Origin: an uncultured Comamonas sp.
Lineage (GTDB): Bacteria; Pseudomonadota; Gammaproteobacteria; Burkholderiales; Burkholderiaceae_C
DNA: 64,000 nt
Direction of reading: 5' to 3'
NCBI GenBank assembly: GCA_902175065.1
Contig: CABIIJ010000018.1
Span: forward strand, 62,001 to 126,000
Both the position numbers and the translations under genes were made by a program. Position 1 is the first letter of the stretch, and every line of letters starts with the position of its first letter. Positions 44,482 through 54,200 of the stretch are shown in pieces. The notes under the pieces were generated by a model. The model had not been told where the DNA came from, did not search any database, and saw only the letters and a program-made list of their open reading frames with translations.

Positions 44482-45806
44482 ATAATTTGAAAAAGTACTC
44501 TAATTTGAATAGCTTTCAGCGTTTGTGTGGTAAGGGCTTTGCGGCAATTTCGCTGAAGTTCTTTTGGAGTGTTGTCGCCTTGGCATGGGTCAGTGCCAGT
44601 CACGCTGCCACGATTGCCGTGAACCCGGGGGATGATCTGGCCGCTGCCGTGCAGGCTGCGGCGCCAGGGGATGTTTTGGAGATTGCCAGGGGCAAGTACC
44701 GCGCCAACTTGTTGATTGACAAACCATTGACGCTGCGTGGCATTGATCGCCCCACCATTAGTGGCGGTAATCGCGGTGACACGATTCGGATTACGGCACC
44801 GGATGTGGTGATGGATGGCCTTATCGTCAGTGATTCCGGCGACAGCTTGAAAGACCAAAACGCAGGGATTTATATTTATCCAGGTGCCCACCGGGCTGTC
44901 GTACAAAATTGTTATTTATCCTACAATCTTTTCGGGATGTGGATCGAAAAAGCCAATGATGTATGGATTGAGAATAATAACGTAACGGGAAAGCGCGAAT
45001 ATAGCTCTCCACTGCGTGGAAACGGTATTCAGCTTTACAATACCAAGGGTGCAAAAATAATAAATAATCGCATCAGTTTTGTGCGAGATGCTTTGTACGT
45101 TGATGTTTCTCATCATGCTGTGTTCAAAGGGAATCAACTGCACAATAGTCGGTATGGAACCCATTATATGAATTCTTATTATAATTTATGGGAAGATAAC
45201 GATACCTATTATAATCGAGGTGGCTTGGCGTTGATGGAGGTGCGTAATCAGGAAGTACGTAATAATCGGGCCTGGGGTAACTCTGATCATGGAATCATGC
45301 TGCGGACGCTTCAGGATTCTATTATTGAAGGCAACGTGGTGGCCGGTAATAGTCGTGGGTTTTTTATTTATGACGTTGAATACACGACTATCAATAATAA
45401 TGCAGTTATCGACAACACCGTTGGTGTTCACTTGGCAGGATCGGCCCGCAACGAAATTGAAGGCAATGACTTCATTTCCAACCGGGAGCAGGTGCGCTAT
45501 GTGGGTTCACGTGATCAGACTTGGGGTGAACGCAGTGGTAACCACTGGAGCAACTATATCGGTTGGGATCGCGATGGCGATGGTGTAGGCGATGTGCCCT
45601 ACGAAGCCAATGATATGGTGGATCGCTTAACGTGGCGTCATCCAAGTGTGAAACTCTTGATGGCAAGTCCTGCGGTGCAGGCGTTGCGCTTGGTCAGTCA
45701 GCAGTTTCCTATTTTGCGGGTGCCTTCGGTAGTGGATCCGCATCCGCGGATGCGTCCACAGTATGAAGAATGGAGTCAGTGGCGTGGTAAATACTTCCCC
45801 GGTTGA
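44478..45806 (+). CDS. nosD: NosD periplasmic copper-site maturation protein
   Basis: NosD is the beta-helix protein that, with the NosFY transporter, helps build the CuZ sulfide cluster of NosZ. The 442 residues have a long signal region (about 1-44, ending SASHA), then CASH/NosD repeats such as DGLIVSDSGDSL, GIYIYPGAHRAVVQNCYLSY, IQLYNTKGAKIINNRISFVR and GLALMEVRNQEVRNNRAWG. It starts with GTG overlapping the nosR stop. DNA here is clearly AT-richer than nosZ. Confidence 0.95.
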   Translation: MNNLKKYSNLNSFQRLCGKGFAAISLKFFWSVVALAWVSASHAATIAVNPGDDLAAAVQAAAPGDVLEIARGKYRANLLIDKPLTLRGIDRPTISGGNRGDTIRITAPDVVMDGLIVSDSGDSLKDQNAGIYIYPGAHRAVVQNCYLSYNLFGMWIEKANDVWIENNNVTGKREYSSPLRGNGIQLYNTKGAKIINNRISFVRDALYVDVSHHAVFKGNQLHNSRYGTHYMNSYYNLWEDNDTYYNRGGLALMEVRNQEVRNNRAWGNSDHGIMLRTLQDSIIEGNVVAGNSRGFFIYDVEYTTINNNAVIDNTVGVHLAGSARNEIEGNDFISNREQVRYVGSRDQTWGERSGNHWSNYIGWDRDGDGVGDVPYEANDMVDRLTWRHPSVKLLMASPAVQALRLVSQQFPILRVPSVVDPHPRMRPQYEEWSQWRGKYFPG

Positions 45807-46713
45807 TAAGAGTCCGTTTGCGATTGTTCTGCGTGATGTGCGCAAGCATTATGGCGCGGTACATGCCGTTGATGGCGTAGATTTGAATATACCGCAAGGG
45901 CAGATTTTTGGTCTTATCGGCCATAACGGTGCAGGCAAGAGCACATTGTTCAAGATGATGCTTGGTTTGGAGCAACCGACATCCGGCAATATTGTTGTTG
46001 CAGGGGCAGATGTGGCTGGTTCCAATTTTCGTTCAGCCCGCCGCAAGCTTGGATATCTGCCTGAGAATGTGGTGCTTTACGACAATCTAAGCGGTCTGGA
46101 AACGTTGCATTTTTTTGCGCGTTTGAAAGGTGCTTCCGTGAAGGAGTGCGAGCCATTGCTTGATAAAGTAGGGCTGGCCCATGCAAGCAGGCGGGCGGTG
46201 CGTGAGTATTCCAAAGGAATGCGGCAGCGTTTGGGATTTGCACAGGCGTTGTTAGGGAAGCCGCAAGTACTCTTTCTGGATGAGCCAACCAATGGTTTGG
46301 ATCCCCAGGCCATCCGGGATTTTTATATTACCTTGCGGGAATTGCAACAAATAGGTGTCACAATTGTGATTACTTCGCATATTTTGTCAGAGCTGCAAGA
46401 GCGTGTGGACGAACTGGCAATTCTTGCTGCAGGAAAATTGCAAGCGCAAGGAAGCGTGCAGCAATTGCGGGAAGATACGGATTTACCTCTGGTTGTAGAG
46501 GTGGACTTGGCGGCGGATAAAAATCCCGAATTGATTCAGGCGTTGCGGGGTATCGTGGATACCCAACCTGAGCCGACTCTTGCCGGCTTGCGGTTTGAAT
46601 GCACACGAGGACAAAAAATGGCGGTGCTGGCGGCAATTGCTCCACTGGGTGTGCAGGATATCCGTTTGCAGGAACCTTCGCTGGAAGACATGTTCTTTGG
46701 TATCTCAGAATAA
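45763..46713 (+). CDS. nosF: NosF ABC-transporter ATP-binding subunit
   Basis: NosF powers the NosY membrane subunit in sulfur or copper delivery to NosZ. The 316-residue protein has Walker A GHNGAGKSTLFKMM, the Q-loop, the ABC signature EYSKGMRQRLGFAQALLGKP, Walker B VLFLDEPTNGLDPQ and the H-loop ITSHILSELQERV. The ATG at 45763 overlaps nosD by 44 bases; a GTG at 45784 with GGAG before it is a reasonable alternative start. The C-terminal 90 residues are an accessory domain. Confidence 0.94.
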   Translation: MKNGVSGVVNTSPVDKSPFAIVLRDVRKHYGAVHAVDGVDLNIPQGQIFGLIGHNGAGKSTLFKMMLGLEQPTSGNIVVAGADVAGSNFRSARRKLGYLPENVVLYDNLSGLETLHFFARLKGASVKECEPLLDKVGLAHASRRAVREYSKGMRQRLGFAQALLGKPQVLFLDEPTNGLDPQAIRDFYITLRELQQIGVTIVITSHILSELQERVDELAILAAGKLQAQGSVQQLREDTDLPLVVEVDLAADKNPELIQALRGIVDTQPEPTLAGLRFECTRGQKMAVLAAIAPLGVQDIRLQEPSLEDMFFGISE

Positions 46714-46748
46714 TCTGGTTTACCTAATTTTTGATTGAAACTATATTC

Positions 46749-47564
46749 ATGGAATTAAAGCCTATCATTACCGTTGCAGCAAAGGAGTTTCGGGATCGAA
46801 TCCGTAACCGGTGGGTGCTGGCGGTTGCCTTGGTATTCGCAGCGTTTTCTGTAGTTATCGCCTATTTTGGCGGGGCCCAACAGGGGATGGTTGGTTTTCG
46901 CTCGATGGAGGTAACGATTGCGAGTTTGGTAAGTTTGGTGATTTACCTGATCCCTCTGATTGCCCTGCTTTTGGGGTTTGATGCCATTGTGGGTGAGCGT
47001 GAGCGCGGTTCTCTGGGCTTGTTGTTGGCATTGCCAATTACAAGGCTGGAGTTGATGCTGGGCAAATACTTGGGTTTGGCTTTGGCACTGACCCTATCTA
47101 CCTTGGTTGGCTTTGGCGTCGTTGCACTGCTGTTGTGGAAGCAGATGGATGCGAACGCGCTGTTCCATTATTTCGGGTTCATACTTAGTTCTGTCCTGCT
47201 GGGGTTGGCATTTCTCAGTATCGCCGTACTGATTTCAGTTGTGGCGCGTGACCGTACACGGGCTTCCGGCATGGCGATTGCTGCTTGGTTTTTCTTTGTT
47301 CTCGTGTTTGATCTGATCTTATTGGGGATACTGGTGACCACTGGAGGGAAGTTTGCGGGCGATTCCTTTGCTTGGTTGCTATTGTTGAATCCTGCTGATG
47401 TCTTTCGCATCCTGAATGTTTTTTCTTTGGAGGATGTTCGTACGCTGTATGGTTTGGCCAGTGTCATGCCTACTTCTTTGGGTGATCCCATCAAGATGGG
47501 AGGCGTTATGTTGGTGTGGATTGTTTTACCTTTGGCATGGGCCAATTGGAGGTTTAAGCCGTGA
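46749..47564 (+). CDS. nosY: NosY ABC-transporter permease
   Basis: This 271-residue membrane protein has six hydrophobic segments, including RWVLAVALVFAAFSVVIAYF, SLVSLVIYLIPLIALLLGFD, LALALTLSTLVGFGVVALLL and SGMAIAAWFFFVLVFDLILL. AIVGERERGSLGLLLALPIT is the family's cytoplasmic loop. It pairs with NosF. The ATG at 46749 lies 35 bp after nosF; a TTG at 46731 is possible. The stop overlaps the nosL start as TGATG. Confidence 0.94.
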   Translation: MELKPIITVAAKEFRDRIRNRWVLAVALVFAAFSVVIAYFGGAQQGMVGFRSMEVTIASLVSLVIYLIPLIALLLGFDAIVGERERGSLGLLLALPITRLELMLGKYLGLALALTLSTLVGFGVVALLLWKQMDANALFHYFGFILSSVLLGLAFLSIAVLISVVARDRTRASGMAIAAWFFFVLVFDLILLGILVTTGGKFAGDSFAWLLLLNPADVFRILNVFSLEDVRTLYGLASVMPTSLGDPIKMGGVMLVWIVLPLAWANWRFKP

Positions 47565-48106
47565 TGAACTTTTCTTTGTACCCCTTGCGCCGTGCTTCCT
47601 GGCTGGCTGCACTGGTTTTGGCCGTTGGTGGCTTGAATGCATGCAGCGATGAGGCTGCCAAGGCACAATCCTTTGCCCCGGTGGAAATTGATCGTTCGAC
47701 CTCTTGCGAGCTTGACGGAATGTTGTTGATTGATTACCAAGGGCCCAAAGCACAAGTGCATTACGCAGGGCAAGACCGGCCTGTCTTTTTCTGCGATACG
47801 GTGGAATTGTTCAATACGCTGCTGGCTGGAGAGCAGGTACGTCCGGTGCGCATGGTTTATGTGCAGGATATGGGGCAGGCGGACTGGGAACACCCCGAAG
47901 GGCATTGGATTGATGCAAAAACGGCAACTTATGTCGTAGGGAGCAAGCGCCACGGTTCCATGGGAACGACGATTGCCAGCTTTGCCCAGAAAGCAGATGC
48001 GGAAAAATTCGTCACCGAATACGGCGGGACGGTTTATCCCTATGACGGCATTAAGCTCGACATGGTGGATTTGACGGGTGGTGCATTGCACGATACCCGG
48101 ATGTAG
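47564..48106 (+). CDS. nosL: NosL copper chaperone lipoprotein
   Basis: NosL brings Cu(I) to apo-NosZ at the outer face of the membrane. The 180-residue protein has a lipoprotein signal (LAALVLAVGGLNACSDE), then STSCELDGMLLIDYQGPKAQ VHY-type copper-binding sequence with Cys and Met ligands, and PVFFCDTVELFNTLL. Its ATG shares an A with the nosY stop, which sets the start. A second NosL-like gene follows 19 bp later. Confidence 0.93.
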   Translation: MNFSLYPLRRASWLAALVLAVGGLNACSDEAAKAQSFAPVEIDRSTSCELDGMLLIDYQGPKAQVHYAGQDRPVFFCDTVELFNTLLAGEQVRPVRMVYVQDMGQADWEHPEGHWIDAKTATYVVGSKRHGSMGTTIASFAQKADAEKFVTEYGGTVYPYDGIKLDMVDLTGGALHDTRM

Positions 48107-48125
48107 GAACTGGCAGAGAGTTTTT

Positions 48126-48761
48126 ATGGCACAGCCCTTGTTGCGGCGCAGAGTTTTGGCAGGGTTGATGGGAACAGTGGCAGTTGTTGGCGCCTGGGGC
48201 TGGCAGCGGTTGTCTGTTCCTGCTGTAGAGCTGCCGGAGGCCGAGGTCTGTCTGGATGCTCCGGCCTTGCCATATGACCCGGCTTCTGGGTTGGCCATGA
48301 ATGACCCGCGTCCTGTGCCCGATGGGGCGCGTTGTCCCGTGTGCGGCATGTACCCAGGGCGTTTTGCCGAGTGGGCGGCACAGGCCATTTTTAGCGATGG
48401 CTATGTGCATTTTTTTGATTCGCCTTTGTCGCTGTTCACTTTCTTGGACGATGTGGAACGCTTCAGCCCAGGGCGAGCGGCCCGTGACATTGCGGCTTGT
48501 TATGTTACAGACAGCGCCCAGATCGCCATGCCGGCGTGGGCTGCTGCGGCCGATGCTTTTTATGTGCACGGCTCCAATGCCCTGGGGCCGATGCGCTCGG
48601 GAAATTTGCCTGCGTTTGCTGAACAGGCTGCTGCCCAGGCATTTGCCCGGCGCCGTGGTGGCGTCGTGCTTTCCTTTGCGCAAGTGGATGCGGCTGTGCT
48701 GCGGCAACTTGTTGTGCCGGGCGGGCATCAGCATTCGGCTCATACCGCAGCAAGCAGCTGA
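48126..48761 (+). CDS. Second NosL-like protein, ending the nos operon
   Basis: This 211-residue protein has a possible twin-arginine-type signal (LLRRRVLAGLMGTVAVVGAW) and a NosL domain: DGARCPVCGMYPGRFAEWAA, QAIFSDGYVHFFDSPLSLFT. CPVCGMY is the probable copper site. The tail is GGHQHSAHTAASS, with extra histidines. It is related to but distinct from the first NosL, being export-signal type rather than lipoprotein. Its likely role is another copper-delivery step for NosZ, inferred from family and operon. Confidence 0.85.
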   Translation: MAQPLLRRRVLAGLMGTVAVVGAWGWQRLSVPAVELPEAEVCLDAPALPYDPASGLAMNDPRPVPDGARCPVCGMYPGRFAEWAAQAIFSDGYVHFFDSPLSLFTFLDDVERFSPGRAARDIAACYVTDSAQIAMPAWAAAADAFYVHGSNALGPMRSGNLPAFAEQAAAQAFARRRGGVVLSFAQVDAAVLRQLVVPGGHQHSAHTAASS

Positions 48762-48895
48762 GAACGTCAGCAGGTCTTAAATCCTGTAAAACCCTTATCA
48801 CGCTACCGTATTTGTTTTAAGTCAAATAGCCAGGCTGAACAATTTGTGACACTATTTTACGTTTGTAGAAATAGTGCTGGAATCCAGGCTTGCGC

Positions 48896-51109
48896 ATGAC
48901 TGATGGAGAACTCACGGCTGAACCCCTGACCTCGGAGATGGAGGTTGCGGTCACTTTGGCCAGGACATTGCGGGAGCAGCAAACGCTGCTGCAAAGTACC
49001 GATATTGGTGTTGCCTTCATTCAGAAAAGGGAAGTGCTGCGCTGCAACGACCGCTTTGCGCAAATTTTTGGGTATGACGATGCGCAAGCCATTGTTGGCG
49101 AAGCCAGCTATGCGCTGCATCCGTCCCGGGAGGCCTTCCGGGCCTTGGGGCGTGATGCCTTTGCCGACTTGGCGCAGGGAGGGACGTTTCGCAGCGTTCG
49201 CCAGATGCGCAAAAGCGATGGTCGTCTGTTCTGGGCCAGCCTGACTGGGCGATTGATCAATCCGGTCGAGCCGTCGGAGGGTTCAATCTGGACGCTGGAT
49301 GATGTCGATGCCCACATCCATATGCGCTCACAGCTGGATGCGATCCAGTTGCAGACCCAGGTTTTGCTGGATCACGCGATGGTGGGAGTGGCGTATCTGC
49401 GGGATCATGCCGTTGTACGCTGCAACCGGCATGTGGAGTCGATGCTCGGCTATGGCGCAGGAGAGCTGCAAGGCTGTTCGTCACGTACCTGGTTTGCTGA
49501 CGATGACCAATGGCACGCGCAACGTGCCCGCTGTGCATCTGTGCTGGCGGCAGGGGAGGTATTTGCCGCTGAAATGGCCTTGCGTCGCAAGGATGGTGCG
49601 CCTCTGATTTGCGAAGTGCGCAGCAAGGCCCTGCAGGATGGCTGTGCCGTGTGGATTCTGATGGACATCACCGAACGCCGGCAGGCACAGGAGGCCTTGC
49701 GCGAGGCCCACGCGGAGCTGGAGCGGGTCGTGTCGGAGCGTACCCATGCGCTGGTCACAACGGCCAAGGACTTGGACAAGGAAATCCAGGAGCGCAAATA
49801 CGATCAGGAGCGCATCTACCGGTTGGCACATTACGATGTCCTGACGGGACTGCCGAACCGAACCTTGCTGGCCGAACGCAGCCAGCAGGCCATTGCCAGT
49901 GCCCAGATGCAACATACGCCGCTGGCGGTATTGTTTCTGGACCTGGATCATTTCAAGCATGTGAATGACTCGCTGGGGCACAAGGTCGGCGATCACCTGC
50001 TGGCGCGGATTGCCCAGCGTTTGCGCCAGACGGTGCGCGAATACGACACGGTGGCCCGCCTGGGCGGCGATGAATTCGTCCTGCTGCTGCCGCGGGCCAA
50101 TGCCCAGGGTGCCCAGCGGGTAGCCGGGAAGGTCGCCCAGGCGTTTGACCAGCCATTTCATATCGGTCAGCATGAGTTGACCCTGGGCTGTTCGGTCGGG
50201 GTGGCCTTGTATCCGCAGGACGGGCGGGATTTCGATGCCTTGGTGCAGTCTGCCGATATGGCGATGTATGGCGCCAAGCGGGAAGGGCGCAATACCTACC
50301 GCTTCTTTACCTCCCAGATGCAGGCCCAGTCGATGCGGGCGCTGGAGCTGGAGAATGCCTTGCGGCGGGCGCTGGAACGCGATCAGTTGTCCCTGCACTA
50401 CCAGCCCCAGGTGGACGCGGCTACGGGCAAGGTCGTCGGGGTGGAAGCCTTGCTGCGCTGGCAGCATCCGGAGCTGGGCATGGTCTCGCCGACGGAATTC
50501 ATCCCGGTGGCGGAAAGCAGTGGCTTGATCTGGCCGATTGGCCAGTGGGTGCTGGAGACGGCGGCCCACCAACTGAATGCCTGGCGCAGCAAAGGGCTGC
50601 TGCACATCACCATGGCCGTGAATTTATCCGCGCGGCAGTTCCACCAGCCCCAATTGCCCGATCTGGTCCGCGATGTGCTGCAGCAGGCCGACGTGCCGCC
50701 CCAGTGTTTTGAACTGGAGCTGACCGAAAGCGCGGCCATGAGCGATGTTCCCGCAGCAGAGCAAACCCTGGCCGAACTGCAAAAGCTGGGGGTGCGCCTA
50801 TCGATCGATGACTTTGGCACGGGTTATGCCTCGCTGACCCAGCTCAAGCGTTTGCCCAGCTATAAGCTCAAGATCGACCAATCCTTTGTCCGCGACCTGG
50901 ATAAGGGGGATACCGATAAAGCCATGGTCAATGCCATCGTGCGCATGGCCCAGGCCATGGGGCTGCGCATTACCGCCGAAGGTGTCGAAACCCAGGACCA
51001 GCTGGACTTCCTGCAGACCCTGGGCTGTGATGAGGCCCAGGGCTACTATTTCAGCCGCCCCAAGCCTGCCGCAGAGATTGAGAGCTTTTTGTTTCAGCGT
51101 GCCGTCTAG
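48896..51109 (+). CDS. PAS-PAS-GGDEF-EAL cyclic-di-GMP protein
   Basis: This 737-residue protein has two N-terminal PAS domains (about 20-135 and 145-265, with ILMDITERRQAQEALREAHA ending the second) and a short coiled coil. A GGDEF domain (ARLGGDEFVLLLP, GGDEF at 390-394) and an EAL domain (VGVEALLRWQHP, EAL at 517-519; DDFGTGYASLTQLKRLP) follow. Both active-site motifs are intact, so it could make and break c-di-GMP. There is no signal or membrane segment. I start at ATG 48896. It is not part of the nos operon but follows it closely, and the PAS domains could sense redox state or oxygen. Confidence 0.93.
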   Translation: MTDGELTAEPLTSEMEVAVTLARTLREQQTLLQSTDIGVAFIQKREVLRCNDRFAQIFGYDDAQAIVGEASYALHPSREAFRALGRDAFADLAQGGTFRSVRQMRKSDGRLFWASLTGRLINPVEPSEGSIWTLDDVDAHIHMRSQLDAIQLQTQVLLDHAMVGVAYLRDHAVVRCNRHVESMLGYGAGELQGCSSRTWFADDDQWHAQRARCASVLAAGEVFAAEMALRRKDGAPLICEVRSKALQDGCAVWILMDITERRQAQEALREAHAELERVVSERTHALVTTAKDLDKEIQERKYDQERIYRLAHYDVLTGLPNRTLLAERSQQAIASAQMQHTPLAVLFLDLDHFKHVNDSLGHKVGDHLLARIAQRLRQTVREYDTVARLGGDEFVLLLPRANAQGAQRVAGKVAQAFDQPFHIGQHELTLGCSVGVALYPQDGRDFDALVQSADMAMYGAKREGRNTYRFFTSQMQAQSMRALELENALRRALERDQLSLHYQPQVDAATGKVVGVEALLRWQHPELGMVSPTEFIPVAESSGLIWPIGQWVLETAAHQLNAWRSKGLLHITMAVNLSARQFHQPQLPDLVRDVLQQADVPPQCFELELTESAAMSDVPAAEQTLAELQKLGVRLSIDDFGTGYASLTQLKRLPSYKLKIDQSFVRDLDKGDTDKAMVNAIVRMAQAMGLRITAEGVETQDQLDFLQTLGCDEAQGYYFSRPKPAAEIESFLFQRAV

Positions 51110-51201
51110 TCCCGGTTCCTGGGCTGCACTGCCAAGAAACAGGGGGGAGGGCACAGGCCTGTCCCCAGCCCGGTAAAATGCGGGACTTCCCCAATGCTGC
51201 G

Positions 51202-51240
51202 CCCCAGGGCCGGGCTTTGCGTCCGGCCCTGGGGTGTTTT
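51202..51240 (+). terminator. Strong hairpin terminator between the GGDEF-EAL gene and purL
   Basis: CCCCAGGGCCGG (51202-51213) pairs perfectly with CCGGCCCTGGGG (51223-51234) around a nine-base loop, followed by TGTTTT. It ends 38 bases before the purL start and may also act as a purL leader hairpin. Confidence 0.8.
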
Positions 51241-51277
51241 CACCCCGCCTTTTCCCCCTCTGTCCATAGGCCGCCTT

Positions 51278-54200
51278 GTGACTTTGCATTTGACACAGTT
51301 TGAGGGCGCGAACGCCCTGAGCGCGTTTCGTGCCCAACAGCTTCTGACCGATCTGGTCGCCATTCACCCCAAAATCACCGGTATCACGGCCCGCTTTGTG
51401 CATCTGGTGGCCTGTGCCACGGCCCCGGATGTTGCCTTGCAGGAGCGGCTGCAAGCGCTGCTGACCTATGGCGAGTCTGCGCAAGGGGCAGGGCAGGATG
51501 GTGCGGTTTTTGTCGTCACCCCCCGGCTGGGCACCATCTCTCCCTGGGCTTCCAAGGCCACGGACATTGCCCGCAACTGCGGCCTGGACGTGTTCCGGGT
51601 GGAGCGCATCACGGAATACCGCATCGCCGTCAAAGGCGGCTTGCTGGGCGGCAAGACGGAGTTGTCCGCCGCGCAACGCAGCCAGATTGCCGCCTTGCTG
51701 CACGACCGCATGACGGAATCGGTGTTTGCCACCCGCGCCGAGGCCGAGCAGTTGTTCAGCACTCTGCAAGCTGCGCCGATGGAATTTGTCGATGTGCTGG
51801 ACGGGGGCCGCGCTGCCCTGGAACGTGCCAACACTGCCTGGGGCCTGGCCCTGGCCGATGATGAGATCGACTACCTGGTGGCCGCTTTCACCAAACTGGG
51901 GCGCAACCCCACCGATGTGGAGCTGATGATGTTCGCCCAGGCCAACAGCGAACACTGCCGCCACAAAATCTTCAACGCCCAATTCACCATCGATGGCGTG
52001 GCGCAGGACAAATCGCTGTTCGGCATGATCCGCCATACCGAGCAGACTTCGCCGCAGCACACCATCGTGGCCTATGCCGACAATGCTTCCATCATGGAAG
52101 GCCATGAGGTCGAGCGTTTTATTGCCAAATACGACACAAATGCAGACCAGTTAAGTGCTCCAAGCTATCAAAAAGAGCAAGCCCTGCACCATGTGCTGAT
52201 GAAGGTGGAGACGCACAACCACCCCACGGCGATCTCGCCTTTCCCCGGCGCATCGACCGGTGCGGGCGGTGAAATCCGTGACGAGGGTGCCACCGGGCGC
52301 GGCTCCAAGCCCAAGGCGGGGCTGACGGGCTTCACGGTTTCCAAACTCTGGGGCAGCGACGTGGGCAAGCCTGCGCACATTGCCAGCCCCTTGCAGATCA
52401 TGGTCGAAGGGCCTTTGGGCGGCGCTGCGTTCAACAACGAATTTGGCCGTCCCAACCTGACCGGCTACTTCCGCGAATACGAGCAGCAGGTGGGCGACAT
52501 CACCCGGGGCTACCACAAGCCCATCATGATTGCCGGCGGCCTGGGCGTGATCGATGCGCAGCAGACCCAGAAAATCCTGTTCCCCGCAGGCACGCTGCTG
52601 ATTCAACTGGGCGGCCCCGGGATGCGCATTGGCATGGGCGGCGGCGCGGCCAGTTCGATGGCCACGGGCACCAATGCCGCCGAGCTGGATTTTGATTCCG
52701 TGCAGCGCGGCAACCCGGAGATCGAGCGCCGGGCGCAGGAAGTCATCAACCACTGCTGGCAGCAGGGCGCGGCCAACCCCATCCTGGCGATTCACGACGT
52801 GGGCGCAGGCGGCCTGTCCAACGCTTTCCCGGAATTGACCAACGATGCCGGGCGCGGCGCACGCTTTGACCTGCGGGCCGTGCAGCTGGAGGAATCCGGC
52901 CTTGCGCCCAAGGAAATCTGGAGCAACGAAAGCCAGGAGCGCTACGTGCTGGCGATTGCCCCCGAATCGCTGCCGCAGTTCCAGGCCTTCTGCGAGCGTG
53001 AACGCTGCCCCTTTGCCGTCATCGGCACGGCCACCGAACAGCGCCAACTGGTGCTGGAAGACACGGCCGTCATGCAGGGCGAGCAGAAATTCCCTGTCGA
53101 TATGCCGATGGACGTGCTGCTGGGCAAGCCGCCCAAGATGCACAAGGACGTCACCAGCGTGCAGCGTGAGCTGCCCGCCATCGACCTGACCGGCGTGGCA
53201 CTGGAAAAAGCCGTCATCGACGTGTTGGCTCACCCCACGGTGGCCAGCAAACGCTTCCTCATCACCATCGGCGACCGCGCCGTGGGCGGCCTCACGCACC
53301 GCGATCAGATGGTCGGCCCCTGGCAGGTGCCGGTGGCCGACGTGGCCGTGACCCTGGCCGACTTCACCGGTTTCAAGGGCGAGGCCATGGCCATGGGCGA
53401 GCGCACGCCGCTGGCGGCCATCAACGCCCCGGCCTCGGGCCGCATGGCCGTGGCCGAGGCGATTACCAACATGCTGGCCGCGCCCATCGAACTGTCGAAA
53501 GTCAAACTCTCGGCCAACTGGATGGCCGCCTGCGGCGAGCCGGGGGAAGATGCCGACCTGTACGCTACCGTCAAGGCCGTGGGCATGGAACTGTGCCCGC
53601 AACTGAGCATTTCCATCCCGGTGGGCAAGGACAGCCTGTCCATGCGCACCCAATGGCAAGAGGACGGGGCGCTGAAAAAAGTCACTTCCCCCGTCAGCCT
53701 GATCATCACCGGCTTTGCCGCCATCGACGACGTGCGCGGCACGCTCACGCCGCAGCTCGATGCGCAGGAGCCGGACAGCTCCCTGGTGCTCATCGACCTG
53801 GGCCGGGGGCAGAACCGCATGGGCGGCTCCATCCTGGGGCAGGTGTTGGGTCAAAGCGGCAATACCACGCCTGACCTGGACAGTGCCGAGGATTTGAAAG
53901 CCTTGGTGCAGGCCGTGAACAGCCTGCGCCAGCAGGGCCTGATCCTGGCCTACCACGACCGGGGCGACGGCGGGCTGCTGGCCACCGTGGCGGAAATGGC
54001 CTTTGCCGGCCACGTCGGCGTGGCGCTGAACGTGGACATGCTGGTGACGGAAGGCGACGGCATCACCGATGGCCGCATGGATTCAGGCGAGGGCAAGAAC
54101 TGGGGCCAGCAGGTCGCAGGCCGCCGCGAAGACCTGACCCTGCGTGCCCTGTTCAGCGAAGAGCTGGGCGCGGTGCTGCAAATCCGCACCGCCGACCGCA

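Noticed and set aside
48815-48828. FNR-like TTGTTTTAAGTCAA before the GGDEF-EAL gene
   Set aside because: Only the outer TTG/CAA bases match; the inner positions differ from the consensus, so chance is likely.
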